From Fretibacterium sp. (GTDB lineage Bacteria > Synergistota > Synergistia > Synergistales > Aminobacteriaceae): a DNA stretch of 6,213 nucleotides. Positions 1-6,213 of the stretch are shown here, piece by piece. Where the stretch lies: positions 1-6,213 of the forward strand of contig JAEEGY010000246.1 of assembly GCA_016280565.1 (NCBI GenBank), written 5' to 3'. The stretch's first letter is position 1. Each line of letters begins with the position of its first letter. The position numbers were made by a program, and so were the translations under genes. The notes beneath the pieces were generated by a model that saw only the letters and a program-made list of their open reading frames with translations, did no database searches and was not told the DNA's origin.

Positions 1-957
<957 letters not shown>

Positions 958-1078
958 GAGAAACGCCTCCTATTTGAATGCGAGGAAGTGAAACGGAAGC
1001 AGAGGGGCTTTTTGGCCAGACGGCCCAGCTTATGCTGACCGCAAGGTTCGCGGCGTTGTACCGGTCGGCCATGTCGGA

Positions 1079-1127
1079 GCGAGACACACGTTGTCTCGCG
1101 GAGGTCCCAAAATTAACTTCGAGACAC
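1079..1127. promoter_or_regulatory. Inverted-repeat cluster of CGAGACA half-sites (operator or leader-RNA switch candidate)
   Basis: GCGAGACA (1079-1086) and TGTCTCGC (1092-1099) form a perfect 8-bp inverted repeat around the 5-base spacer CACGT. A third half-site, CGAGACAC (1120-1127), repeats bases 1080-1087 exactly and is inverted relative to the 1092-1098 arm. The arms could bind a dimeric repressor. If carB is transcribed from near 1144, the same arms would lie in its leader RNA and could form two mutually exclusive hairpins, the middle arm pairing with either neighbour. No T-tract follows on either strand, so it is not an intrinsic terminator. The repeats are seen directly; the function is inferred. 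Confidence 0.5.
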
Positions 1128-1150
1128 CAACATCGCAAAAACTTAACATC

Positions 1151-1156
1151 ATTATA
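1151..1156 (-). promoter_or_regulatory. Candidate -10 element for carB
   Basis: On the minus strand these bases read TATAAT, a perfect sigma-70 -10 hexamer, inside the AT-rich patch. No good -35 hexamer is present at 16-19 bp. Transcription would start near 1144 and give carB a leader of about 187 nt containing the CGAGACA repeats. AT-rich DNA gives such matches by chance, so confidence is modest. Confidence 0.4.
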
Positions 1157-1158
1157 CT
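1153..1158 (+). promoter_or_regulatory. Candidate -10 element for manC
   Basis: TATACT matches the -10 consensus at five of six positions and would start the manC transcript near 1165, about 65 bases before the gene. It overlaps the minus-strand TATAAT by four bases. The -35 position (about 1130-1135) is poor. TAAAAT at 1180-1185 and TTAACA at 1143-1148 are other promoter-like hexamers nearby without well-spaced partners. Confidence 0.3.
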
Positions 1159-1211
1159 ACATCCATAAGGATGGGATGATAAAATAAGTGCATTATCTCA
1201 AGAAGCCGCTC

Positions 1212-1220
1212 AAGGGGGGA
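1212..1220 (+). promoter_or_regulatory. Shine-Dalgarno of manC that decides its start
   Basis: The run AAGGGGGGA ends ten bases before the ATG at 1231 but only four bases before the in-frame TTG at 1225. The spacing therefore favours ATG 1231, which also gives the usual short N-terminus before the nucleotide-binding signature. Confidence 0.7.
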
Positions 1221-1230
1221 ATTTTTGGCT

Positions 1231-2619
1231 ATGCCCGATTTATATGGACTGATTCTCACAGGTGGAAGCGGGACGCGGCTCTGGCCCCGGTCGCGGGAGG
1301 ATTTGCCAAAGCAGTTTCTCGCCCTGTACGGGACAAGGACGCTGCTTCAGGACACGATGGTGCGGATGCTGAACGTCGTGCCGGTGGAGCGGTTGTTCTC
1401 CGTGACGGGGACCCAGTGGGAAGCGCTGGTGACGCACCAGGCGCGGGAAGTTGCCGGTTCCCGCGGGGGAGGGCCCGCCGAACGGCTGTCAGAGGGATTT
1501 GCCGTCCAGGAGCCCTGCGCCCGCAACACGGCCCCCGCTATCCTCCTTGGGGTGGAGGCCGTGAGGGAGGCCGGGGCAGCAGATGATGATATCGTCATTG
1601 TTTCGCCCAGCGACCACATTGTGCGGAACCCCAGGGCCTTCGCGGAGGCCCTTCAGACCGCGGCCCAGGCGGCGGAGGAGGGTTTTCTGACGACGCTGGG
1701 GGTCGTCCCGGACAGCCCGGAGACAGGCTTTGGCTATATACGCAAGGGGCAACCGCACGGGGAATGGTTCGAGGCGGAGGCCTTTGTTGAGAAGCCGGAC
1801 CTCCCGACGGCAGTGGCATACCTGAAGAGCGGGAATTACCTTTGGAACAGTGGCGTCTTCATCTTCTCCCTGCGCACGCTGGAGGCAGAGCTGTCACACA
1901 CGGCGCCGGAGCTCCGGGCCCTCATGGGGAACGGGACCGAAGCGCTGCGCGAGGCCTTCAGGGAGATCAAGCCGGTCTCCTTTGACGTTGCCGTTATGGA
2001 GCGGGCGCGCCGGGTGGCAGTGGTCCCGCTGGACGCGGGCTGGTCGGACGTGGGGTCCTGGGACGCGCTGCACGATCTCCTTGAGCAGGATGACCAGGGC
2101 AACGCCGCGATGGGCGACGTGGTCCTCCGGAACAGCGGCAACTGCCTCGTGGACTCCCGCGGGCGGCTGGCGGTCCTCAACGGCGTGAAGGACCTTGTGG
2201 TGGTGGACTCTCCGGACGCGCTCTTCATCACGCGGCGCGGCACGTCTCAGGAGGTACGTGAGGTCGTGAAGGCCCTCAAGGAGGAGGGGCGGCGAGAGGT
2301 CAGTCACATCTCCGAGAGCTCGCGTCCCTGGGGGGCTTACCGCGTGCTGTGCGAGGACGCGAGGCACAGGGTCCGGCGCGTGACGGTAATGCAGGGACGG
2401 GCCATTCCCATTCAGAGCTTCCATCACCGCAACGAGCACTGGATCCTTCTTCAGGGAACGGGACAGCTCACGCTGGGAGACCAGACGCGCTTTATCCACG
2501 AGGGCGAAGGAGTCTTTATCCCCAAGGACACCCCACACGGCCTGGAGAACTGCGGCCACATCGACCTGGAGCTCATTGCCGTTCAGGAGGGGGAGTTCCT
2601 TGAGGAGGACGAACTCTGA
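1231..2619 (+). CDS. manC: Mannose-1-phosphate guanylyltransferase / mannose-6-phosphate isomerase (bifunctional, type II PMI)
   Basis: This cytoplasmic enzyme makes GDP-mannose from mannose-1-phosphate and GTP. The family's C-terminal cupin also interconverts fructose-6-phosphate and mannose-6-phosphate. GDP-mannose feeds surface polysaccharides and deoxysugars. The 462 residues fit the usual 460-480. The N-terminal nucleotidyltransferase domain shows LTGGSGTRLWPRSREDLPKQF (9-29), FVEKP (185-189), YLWNSGVFIF (203-212) and WSDVGSWD (271-278). The cupin starts near RPWGAYRVL (365-373) and has the metal-site segment QSFHHRNEHW (395-404) and PKDTPHGLEN (431-440). Position 397 is Phe where many relatives have His in a HHH run, but the flanking Gln, His and Glu remain. 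It stands alone on the plus strand: a promoter and leader hairpin separate it from skp, and no other sugar-nucleotide gene is visible. Guanylyltransferase identity is secure; isomerase activity is likely. Confidence 0.95.
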   Translation: MPDLYGLILTGGSGTRLWPRSREDLPKQFLALYGTRTLLQDTMVRMLNVVPVERLFSVTGTQWEALVTHQAREVAGSRGGGPAERLSEGFAVQEPCARNTAPAILLGVEAVREAGAADDDIVIVSPSDHIVRNPRAFAEALQTAAQAAEEGFLTTLGVVPDSPETGFGYIRKGQPHGEWFEAEAFVEKPDLPTAVAYLKSGNYLWNSGVFIFSLRTLEAELSHTAPELRALMGNGTEALREAFREIKPVSFDVAVMERARRVAVVPLDAGWSDVGSWDALHDLLEQDDQGNAAMGDVVLRNSGNCLVDSRGRLAVLNGVKDLVVVDSPDALFITRRGTSQEVREVVKALKEEGRREVSHISESSRPWGAYRVLCEDARHRVRRVTVMQGRAIPIQSFHHRNEHWILLQGTGQLTLGDQTRFIHEGEGVFIPKDTPHGLENCGHIDLELIAVQEGEFLEEDEL

Positions 2620-2642
2620 CCATCAAATGCGTAATCTGACGT

Positions 2643-2671
2643 TTGTCACTCCCGGGGCAGAATGGTAGAGT
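2643..2671 (+). promoter_or_regulatory. Sigma-70-type promoter for the skp-serC-serA-DUF1015 unit
   Basis: TTGTCA (2643-2648) is a five-of-six -35 match. It is followed after exactly 17 bp by TAGAGT (2666-2671), a four-of-six -10 match preceded by TGG (2663-2665), which supplies an extended -10. The start would be near 2678 and the leader about 65 nt. It is the best promoter in the window by spacing and lies in the 123-bp gap after manC. Confidence 0.6.
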
Positions 2672-2694
2672 AAAAAATGTGTTTTTATTTTCAG

Positions 2695-2727
2695 GGGTAC
2701 GAAGGACCCTCGTGCCCGTGACTTTTT
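2695..2727 (+). terminator. Leader hairpin with trailing T-run before skp (weak terminator or attenuator)
   Basis: GGGTACGA (2695-2702) pairs with TCGTGCCC (2710-2717) in an 8-bp stem with one G-U pair and a 7-base loop. TTTTT follows at 2723-2727 after a 5-base gap, just before the skp ribosome binding site at 2728. It could weakly end manC transcripts or attenuate the promoter at 2643-2671. The gap between stem and T-run makes efficient termination doubtful, and an mRNA-stabilising 5' hairpin is an alternative. Confidence 0.35.
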
Positions 2728-2742
2728 AAGGAGGAGTTCCTG

Positions 2743-3204
2743 ATGTTTTTGAAGAAAGCTTTGTTGTTGACGATGGCGGCGCTTGTACTGGCTATGGCTG
2801 TGGCGGGGGCGGCATTTGCAGCCACGAAGCCGGCACCGGCAAAGGCCGGAGCGGACACCGTCGGCGTCATTGACATTGACGAGGTGACGATGAGCCACCC
2901 CAAGATGAAGGACGTTCGTCAGCAGATGTCCAAGCTTGCTCAGCAGAAGGAGAACGAGGCCAAGACGGCAGCCGACCGGGAGCAGGACAATGCAAAGAAG
3001 GCCCAGATCATGCAGACCAAGCGTATGGAGCTTGTCCAGGAGCAGCAGAAGCTCATGGAGCCCATCTTCAAGGACTGCCAGCAGGCCGTGCGCGAGGTGG
3101 CTGCGAACAAGAAGCTGGAGCTCGTTCTCAACAGGGCCTTTGTGCTGATTGGCGGCATCGACATCACCCAGGACGTCATCCAGCAGCTCGCCAAGAAAAA
3201 GTAG
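2743..3204 (+). CDS. skp: OmpH/Skp-family periplasmic chaperone
   Basis: Skp-family proteins are small trimeric periplasmic chaperones that hold unfolded outer-membrane proteins on their way to the Bam machinery. The 153-residue length is typical. A classical signal peptide is visible: lysines at 4-5, a hydrophobic core at about 6-22, and an AFA cleavage site after residue 26. An Ala/Pro/Lys-rich linker (27-36) follows, then the VGVIDIDEV start of the OmpH core (near 40-48), a long charged Gln/Lys/Glu-rich helical arm (about 55-115) and a C-terminal strand region rejoining the body. The start is fixed by AAGGAGG (2728-2734), eight bases before the ATG. The gene ends in tandem stops TAG TAA (3202-3207), the second sharing its last base with the serC start. 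Skp genes often sit next to bamA or lpxD; here the downstream gene is serC. Family assignment is good; the exact clients are unknown. Confidence 0.88.
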   Translation: MFLKKALLLTMAALVLAMAVAGAAFAATKPAPAKAGADTVGVIDIDEVTMSHPKMKDVRQQMSKLAQQKENEAKTAADREQDNAKKAQIMQTKRMELVQEQQKLMEPIFKDCQQAVREVAANKKLELVLNRAFVLIGGIDITQDVIQQLAKKK

Positions 3205-3206
3205 TA

Positions 3207-4316
3207 ATGAACGAAAGAATTTATAACTTCAGCGCGGGCCCGGCCATGCTGCCTGAGCCCGTGTTGAAGCGTGCCGCAGCCGAGATGTTGAACTGCGGCG
3301 GCTCTGGTATGTCCGTCATGGAGATGAGCCACCGTTCGAAGGACTTCGAGGCCATTTTGGATGCCGCGGAGGCGGATCTGCGCGGATTGATGGGCATTCC
3401 GGAGAACTATCACGTCCTGTTCCTTCAGGGCGGTGGCTGCACGCAGTTCGCCATGGTCCCCATGAACCTGATGCGGAACCGTGCGGCGGACTATATCGTC
3501 TCCGGCCAGTGGTCGAAGAAGGCCGCCGCGGAGGCCCGTCTGTTCGGCCGGGTGAACGTCGTCGCCAGCTCGGAGGAACAGAATTTTTCCTGCGTCCCGA
3601 GCCTGTCCAGCCTGCCGGTGAGTCCGGACGCGGATTACGTCTATCTCTGCCAGAACGAGACGATCCACGGCACGACGATCAAACACCTCCCCGATACGAA
3701 GGGTAAACCTCTCGTTGCAGACGTCTCTTCAATGTTCCTGAGCGAACCGATGGACGTGTCAAAATACGGCCTGCTGTTCGCCGGGGCTCAGAAGAACGCC
3801 GGGCCGGCAGGGGTGACGGTGGTCATCATCCGGGACGATCTCATTCACGATGATGTCCTGTCCTCTACGCCCACCATGATGCAGTACAAAACCCACGCGG
3901 ACGCCCGCTCGCTTTATAACACGCCGCCCTGCTGGGGCATCTACATCTGCGGCCTCGTCTTTAAGTGGCTGAAGGAGCTGGGCGGGCTGGCGGCCATGCG
4001 GGAACGGAACGAGAAGAAGGCGGCCTTGTTCTACAATTTCCTGGACAACTCCAAACTTTTCCATGGCACGGTGCGAAAGGAAGACCGCTCGCTGATGAAC
4101 ATCCCCTTCGTCACGGGGGAAGCCGCGCGGCGCGAGCGCTTAAATCCCACACTGGACGCGAAGTTCGTCGCGGAGGCGGAGGCCGTGGGGCTCCGAAACC
4201 TGAAGGGTCATCGCTCCGTGGGCGGCATGAGGGCCTCGCTGTACAACGCGGTGCCTTATGAGGCCGTGGAGAAGCTCGTAGCGTTCATGGAGAAGTTTGA
4301 GAAGGAGAACGCCTGA
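3207..4316 (+). CDS. serC: Phosphoserine aminotransferase
   Basis: This PLP-dependent cytoplasmic enzyme converts 3-phosphohydroxypyruvate and glutamate to O-phosphoserine and 2-oxoglutarate, the second step of serine synthesis; relatives also act in pyridoxal phosphate synthesis. The 369 residues are close to the usual 360. The class V aminotransferase features are the N-terminal YNFSAGPAMLP (6-16), SHRS (41-44), the phosphate/cofactor loop LQGGGCTQF (73-81), the AGAQKN segment with the expected PLP-binding K196, and GHRSVGGMRASLYNAV near the C-terminus. The start two bases after the skp stop has no clear Shine-Dalgarno (upstream sequence CCAAGAAAAAGTAGTA), so translation is probably coupled to skp. 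The stop overlaps the serA start in TGATG. Identity is very secure. Confidence 0.96.
   Translation: MNERIYNFSAGPAMLPEPVLKRAAAEMLNCGGSGMSVMEMSHRSKDFEAILDAAEADLRGLMGIPENYHVLFLQGGGCTQFAMVPMNLMRNRAADYIVSGQWSKKAAAEARLFGRVNVVASSEEQNFSCVPSLSSLPVSPDADYVYLCQNETIHGTTIKHLPDTKGKPLVADVSSMFLSEPMDVSKYGLLFAGAQKNAGPAGVTVVIIRDDLIHDDVLSSTPTMMQYKTHADARSLYNTPPCWGIYICGLVFKWLKELGGLAAMRERNEKKAALFYNFLDNSKLFHGTVRKEDRSLMNIPFVTGEAARRERLNPTLDAKFVAEAEAVGLRNLKGHRSVGGMRASLYNAVPYEAVEKLVAFMEKFEKENA
4302..4307 (+). promoter_or_regulatory. Shine-Dalgarno of serA inside the serC end
   Basis: AAGGAG lies eight bases before the ATG at 4316 and within the last codons of serC. It supports that start over the in-frame ATG at 4328, which has no comparable site. 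Confidence 0.7.
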
Positions 4317-5506
4317 TGCCCAGGCAGATGAAGGTTCGTCAGATCTTTTGCCTGAACGCCATTTCTAAGGCCGGGTTAGAACGTCTTCGTGAGGGGTACA
4401 CTCTGGTAAACTTCCCTGAGGGGGCGGCGGGTATCCTCGTCCGGTCGGCTGATATGCGGGAGATGGAATTCCCGGCAGAGCTGCGCGCTATTGCCCGGGC
4501 CGGGGCCGGGGTGAACAACATCCCGCTGGACCGCTGTTCGGAACAGGGCATCGTCGTGTTCAACACGCCGGGGGCCAACGCCAATTCCGTGAAGGAACTG
4601 GTCATCGCGGGGCTGCTGCTGGCCTCGCGGGACATCATCGGCGGCAACGAGTGGGTGAAGGCCCACATCACGGACGCAGACATCGCCAGGGATGGGGAGA
4701 AGGCCAAGAAGGCCTTCGCAGGACATGAGATCAAGGGACGCTCGCTGGGGGTCATTGGGCTGGGAGCCATCGGGGTCCTCGTGGCGAACGCAGCCATCGC
4801 GCTGGGCATGGAGGTCTACGGTTACGACCCCTACCTGTCCGTGCGATCCGCGTGGCAGCTCAGCCCTCTTGTGAAGCAGGCGGAAAATCTGGAGGCCCTC
4901 TACGCCGCCAGTGATTTCGTCACGCTCCACGTTCCAGCGATGGACGCCACCCGGGGCATGGTGGACGCAAAGGCCATTGCGCGGATGCGGGACGGCGTGC
5001 GGGTCCTGAACTTCGCCCGGGACGTCCTGGTGGACGAGGAGGCGATGGGGGCGGCTCTGCGCTCCGGCAAGGTGGCGCGCTACGTGTCCGATTTTCCCAA
5101 TCCCCTGAGCGCCGCGCTGGAGAACGCCATCGTCCTGCCGCACCTTGGAGCCTCCACGGAGGAGGCGGAGGAGAACTGCGCCATCATGGCAGCAGAGGAG
5201 CTTCAGGACTACCTGGACAACGGCAACATCACCCACTCCGTCAACTATCCTGACCTGAACGCCGGCGTCTGTGAGACGGAGGCGCGGGTCGCCATCCTCC
5301 ACCGGAACGTGCCCAATATGCTGTCGCAGATCACGGCCTTCTTCGGCTCCAACGGGCTCAACATCGAGAACCTGTCCAACAAAGCCCGCGGGCAGTACGC
5401 CTACACTCTGCTGGACATTTCGCACCCCATGCCGCGGGACACGGTGGAGCGTCTTCGGGAGATCGGCGGCGTCCTTCGCGTCCGCCGCGTTGCGGAGAAT
5501 ATTTAA
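4316..5506 (+). CDS. serA: D-3-phosphoglycerate dehydrogenase, ACT-domain form
   Basis: The enzyme oxidises 3-phosphoglycerate to 3-phosphohydroxypyruvate with NAD, the entry step of serine synthesis, in the cytoplasm. The 396 residues consist of a 2-hydroxyacid dehydrogenase catalytic/NAD unit (about 5-305) and a C-terminal ACT domain (about 323-394, containing HRNVPNML at 329-336) of the kind that binds serine for feedback inhibition. The Rossmann motif GLGAIG is at 148-153 and the adenine-ribose-binding Asp is D171 in GYDPY. The catalytic Arg is expected at R235 (NFARD) and the His at H276 (PHLGAS). The usual glutamate in the xEP motif is replaced by Asn in DFPNP (259-263); I recall the same sequence type in Bacteroidetes and clostridial SerA, so it is probably a subfamily trait. 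The start overlaps the serC stop by one base (TGATG). A related hydroxyacid specificity is possible, but serC next door argues for SerA. Confidence 0.94.
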   Translation: MPRQMKVRQIFCLNAISKAGLERLREGYTLVNFPEGAAGILVRSADMREMEFPAELRAIARAGAGVNNIPLDRCSEQGIVVFNTPGANANSVKELVIAGLLLASRDIIGGNEWVKAHITDADIARDGEKAKKAFAGHEIKGRSLGVIGLGAIGVLVANAAIALGMEVYGYDPYLSVRSAWQLSPLVKQAENLEALYAASDFVTLHVPAMDATRGMVDAKAIARMRDGVRVLNFARDVLVDEEAMGAALRSGKVARYVSDFPNPLSAALENAIVLPHLGASTEEAEENCAIMAAEELQDYLDNGNITHSVNYPDLNAGVCETEARVAILHRNVPNMLSQITAFFGSNGLNIENLSNKARGQYAYTLLDISHPMPRDTVERLREIGGVLRVRRVAENI

Positions 5507-5535
5507 CTGACTTCAGGAACAAGGGGACGTCAAAG

Positions 5536-6213
5536 ATGAGTCTGTTTCAATCTGCGGATATCCTGCTTCCCAACGTAAAGGACATGACCCTGTGGCCTGT
5601 CATTGCGTGCGACCAGTTCACCTCCCAGCCGGAGTACTGGGACGAGGTTCGGGAAAAAGTCGGCGACATCCCCTCGTCATATCACCTCATCCTGCCGGAG
5701 GCGGAGCTTCCCGCCCCCCCCGCGCGGGTGGCGGCCATTCACGCCGCGATGAGGGAGTATCTGGAAAAGGGCCTCTTCCGCGAGTATCGAAACAGCTACG
5801 TTTACGTTGAGCGAACTCAAATGGACGGCTCCGTCCGCCGGGGGCTGGTGGGCGCTGTGGACCTGGAGGGGTACGACTACTCCGAGGGCTCCTCCTCCCC
5901 TATCCGCGCCACGGAGCGGACGGTGGTGGAACGCATTCCCCCGCGTCGGGCGGTGAGGGAGGGCGCGCCCCTGGAGCTGCCCCATGTGCTCCTGCTCTGC
6001 GACGACGCGGAACAGACCCTCATTGAGCCCCTTGCCCAGGCCAAGGACCACCTGCCCCAGCTTTACAGCGTTGAGCTGATGATGGGCGGCGGGCACGTGA
6101 GCGGCTGGCTGGTGGAGGGAGAGGAAGCCCAAAGCCTTGACCGGCGGCTGGATAGCTACACCCGGCGTCACGCCTCCCTACCCTTTGCCGTAGGGGACGG
6201 AAACCACTCCCTC
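5536..6213 (+). CDS. DUF1015-family protein, N-terminal half (runs off the right edge)
   Basis: The first 226 residues are visible with no stop. The protein matches the DUF1015 family (COG4198): the N-terminus has LLPNVKDMTLWPVIACDQFTS (about 10-30) and PSSYHLILPEAE, and the visible part ends in the family's hallmark GDGNHS (220-225). Members are usually about 400 residues, so roughly half is missing. There is no signal peptide or membrane segment, so it is cytoplasmic. The ATG at 5536 has AAGGGGA (5521-5527) eight bases upstream and lies 29 bases after serA, with no terminator between, so it is very likely co-transcribed with serC and serA. No function is established to my knowledge. The neighbourhood suggests serine or phosphoserine metabolism, and the GDGNHS motif recalls the Gly/His motif of the ParB/sulfiredoxin fold, to which the serine kinase SerK belongs. 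That link is an inference. Confidence 0.9.
   Translation, partial: MSLFQSADILLPNVKDMTLWPVIACDQFTSQPEYWDEVREKVGDIPSSYHLILPEAELPAPPARVAAIHAAMREYLEKGLFREYRNSYVYVERTQMDGSVRRGLVGAVDLEGYDYSEGSSSPIRATERTVVERIPPRRAVREGAPLELPHVLLLCDDAEQTLIEPLAQAKDHLPQLYSVELMMGGGHVSGWLVEGEEAQSLDRRLDSYTRRHASLPFAVGDGNHSL

Larger units (their letters stand above)
958..1230. other. Divergent intergenic region between carB and manC
   Basis: This stretch of about 273 bases holds no convincing gene. The open frames crossing it have no ribosome binding site and overlap carB or manC out of frame. The half next to carB (about 958-1100) is GC-rich and the half next to manC (about 1105-1200) is clearly AT-rich, as expected for promoter DNA. 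It contains the candidate promoters and the CGAGACA half-sites described separately. I see no riboswitch, T-box or PyrR-binding-loop consensus. Confidence 0.8.

Noticed and set aside
1037..1066. GACCG/CGGTC inverted repeat in the carB leader
   Set aside because: A five-base arm with a 20-base loop is expected by chance in GC-rich DNA. It could fold, but nothing singles it out.
978..1187. Short 69-codon plus-strand open frame in the divergent intergenic region
   Set aside because: It has no Shine-Dalgarno, covers the AT-rich promoter patch and the inverted repeats, and its composition is unlike the neighbouring proteins.
1225..1227. TTG as an alternative manC start, two codons upstream of the ATG
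   Set aside because: It lies only four bases from the Shine-Dalgarno, while the ATG at 1231 has a workable ten-base spacing.
1204..1230. AGCC/GGCT pairing that might hide the manC ribosome binding site
   Set aside because: A four-base stem around a 19-base loop is too weak to propose as regulation.
1894..2559. Minus-strand open frame of 221 codons opposite manC
   Set aside because: It is antisense to a conserved gene, has no start signal and has shadow-like composition.
2940..3686. Minus-strand open frame of 248 codons spanning skp and serC
   Set aside because: It is antisense to two well-supported genes and their junction, with no recognisable protein features.
4376..5425. Minus-strand open frame of 349 codons opposite serA
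   Set aside because: It is antisense to a clearly conserved serA. GC-rich codon use on the sense strand suppresses stops on the reverse strand, and the product matches no family I recognise.
5677..6171. Minus-strand open frame of 164 codons opposite the DUF1015 gene
   Set aside because: The plus strand shows DUF1015 family motifs in a continuous frame to the window end, so this is a shadow.

Overview
The window is about 6.2 kb of high-GC bacterial chromosome, dense with genes, and holds no mobile element, CRISPR array, tRNA or rRNA. Six protein genes are recognisable. At the left edge, on the minus strand, is the N-terminal 319 codons of carB, the large subunit of carbamoyl-phosphate synthase. 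A 273-bp divergent intergenic region follows. The rest reads on the plus strand: manC (GDP-mannose synthesis), an OmpH/Skp-type periplasmic chaperone, serC, serA, and the first 226 codons of a DUF1015-family gene that runs off the right edge.

Organism: a Skp-like chaperone with a signal peptide implies an outer membrane. The serC and serA sequences instead resemble the forms found in anaerobic Firmicutes and Bacteroidetes, and serC-serA-DUF1015 is a layout I associate with strict anaerobes. With the high GC content this suggests a diderm anaerobe, possibly of the Synergistota. That placement is an inference made without any database comparison.

Layout: carB and manC diverge from an AT-rich patch around 1105-1200. 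It carries overlapping -10-like hexamers on the two strands (TATAAT on minus, TATACT on plus), with three copies of a CGAGACA/TGTCTCG half-site on the carB side. manC is followed by a 123-bp gap with a good sigma-70-type promoter (TTGTCA, 17 bp, TAGAGT, with an extended -10 TG) and a leader hairpin. From there skp, serC, serA and the DUF1015 gene appear to form one transcription unit. skp and serC are 2 bp apart, serC and serA overlap by 1 bp, and serA and DUF1015 are 29 bp apart.

How the genes work together: SerA oxidises 3-phosphoglycerate and SerC transaminates the product to phosphoserine, so two of the three steps of the phosphorylated serine pathway sit side by side. The phosphatase SerB is not in the window, and the DUF1015 gene occupies the place where a third pathway gene would be expected. 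The co-transcription of an envelope chaperone with serine biosynthesis, and a carB with no carA directly upstream, are the unusual points of gene order. The genes themselves are recognised families and no clearly new system is visible. The most interesting lead is the DUF1015 protein as a possible serine-metabolism enzyme or regulator.
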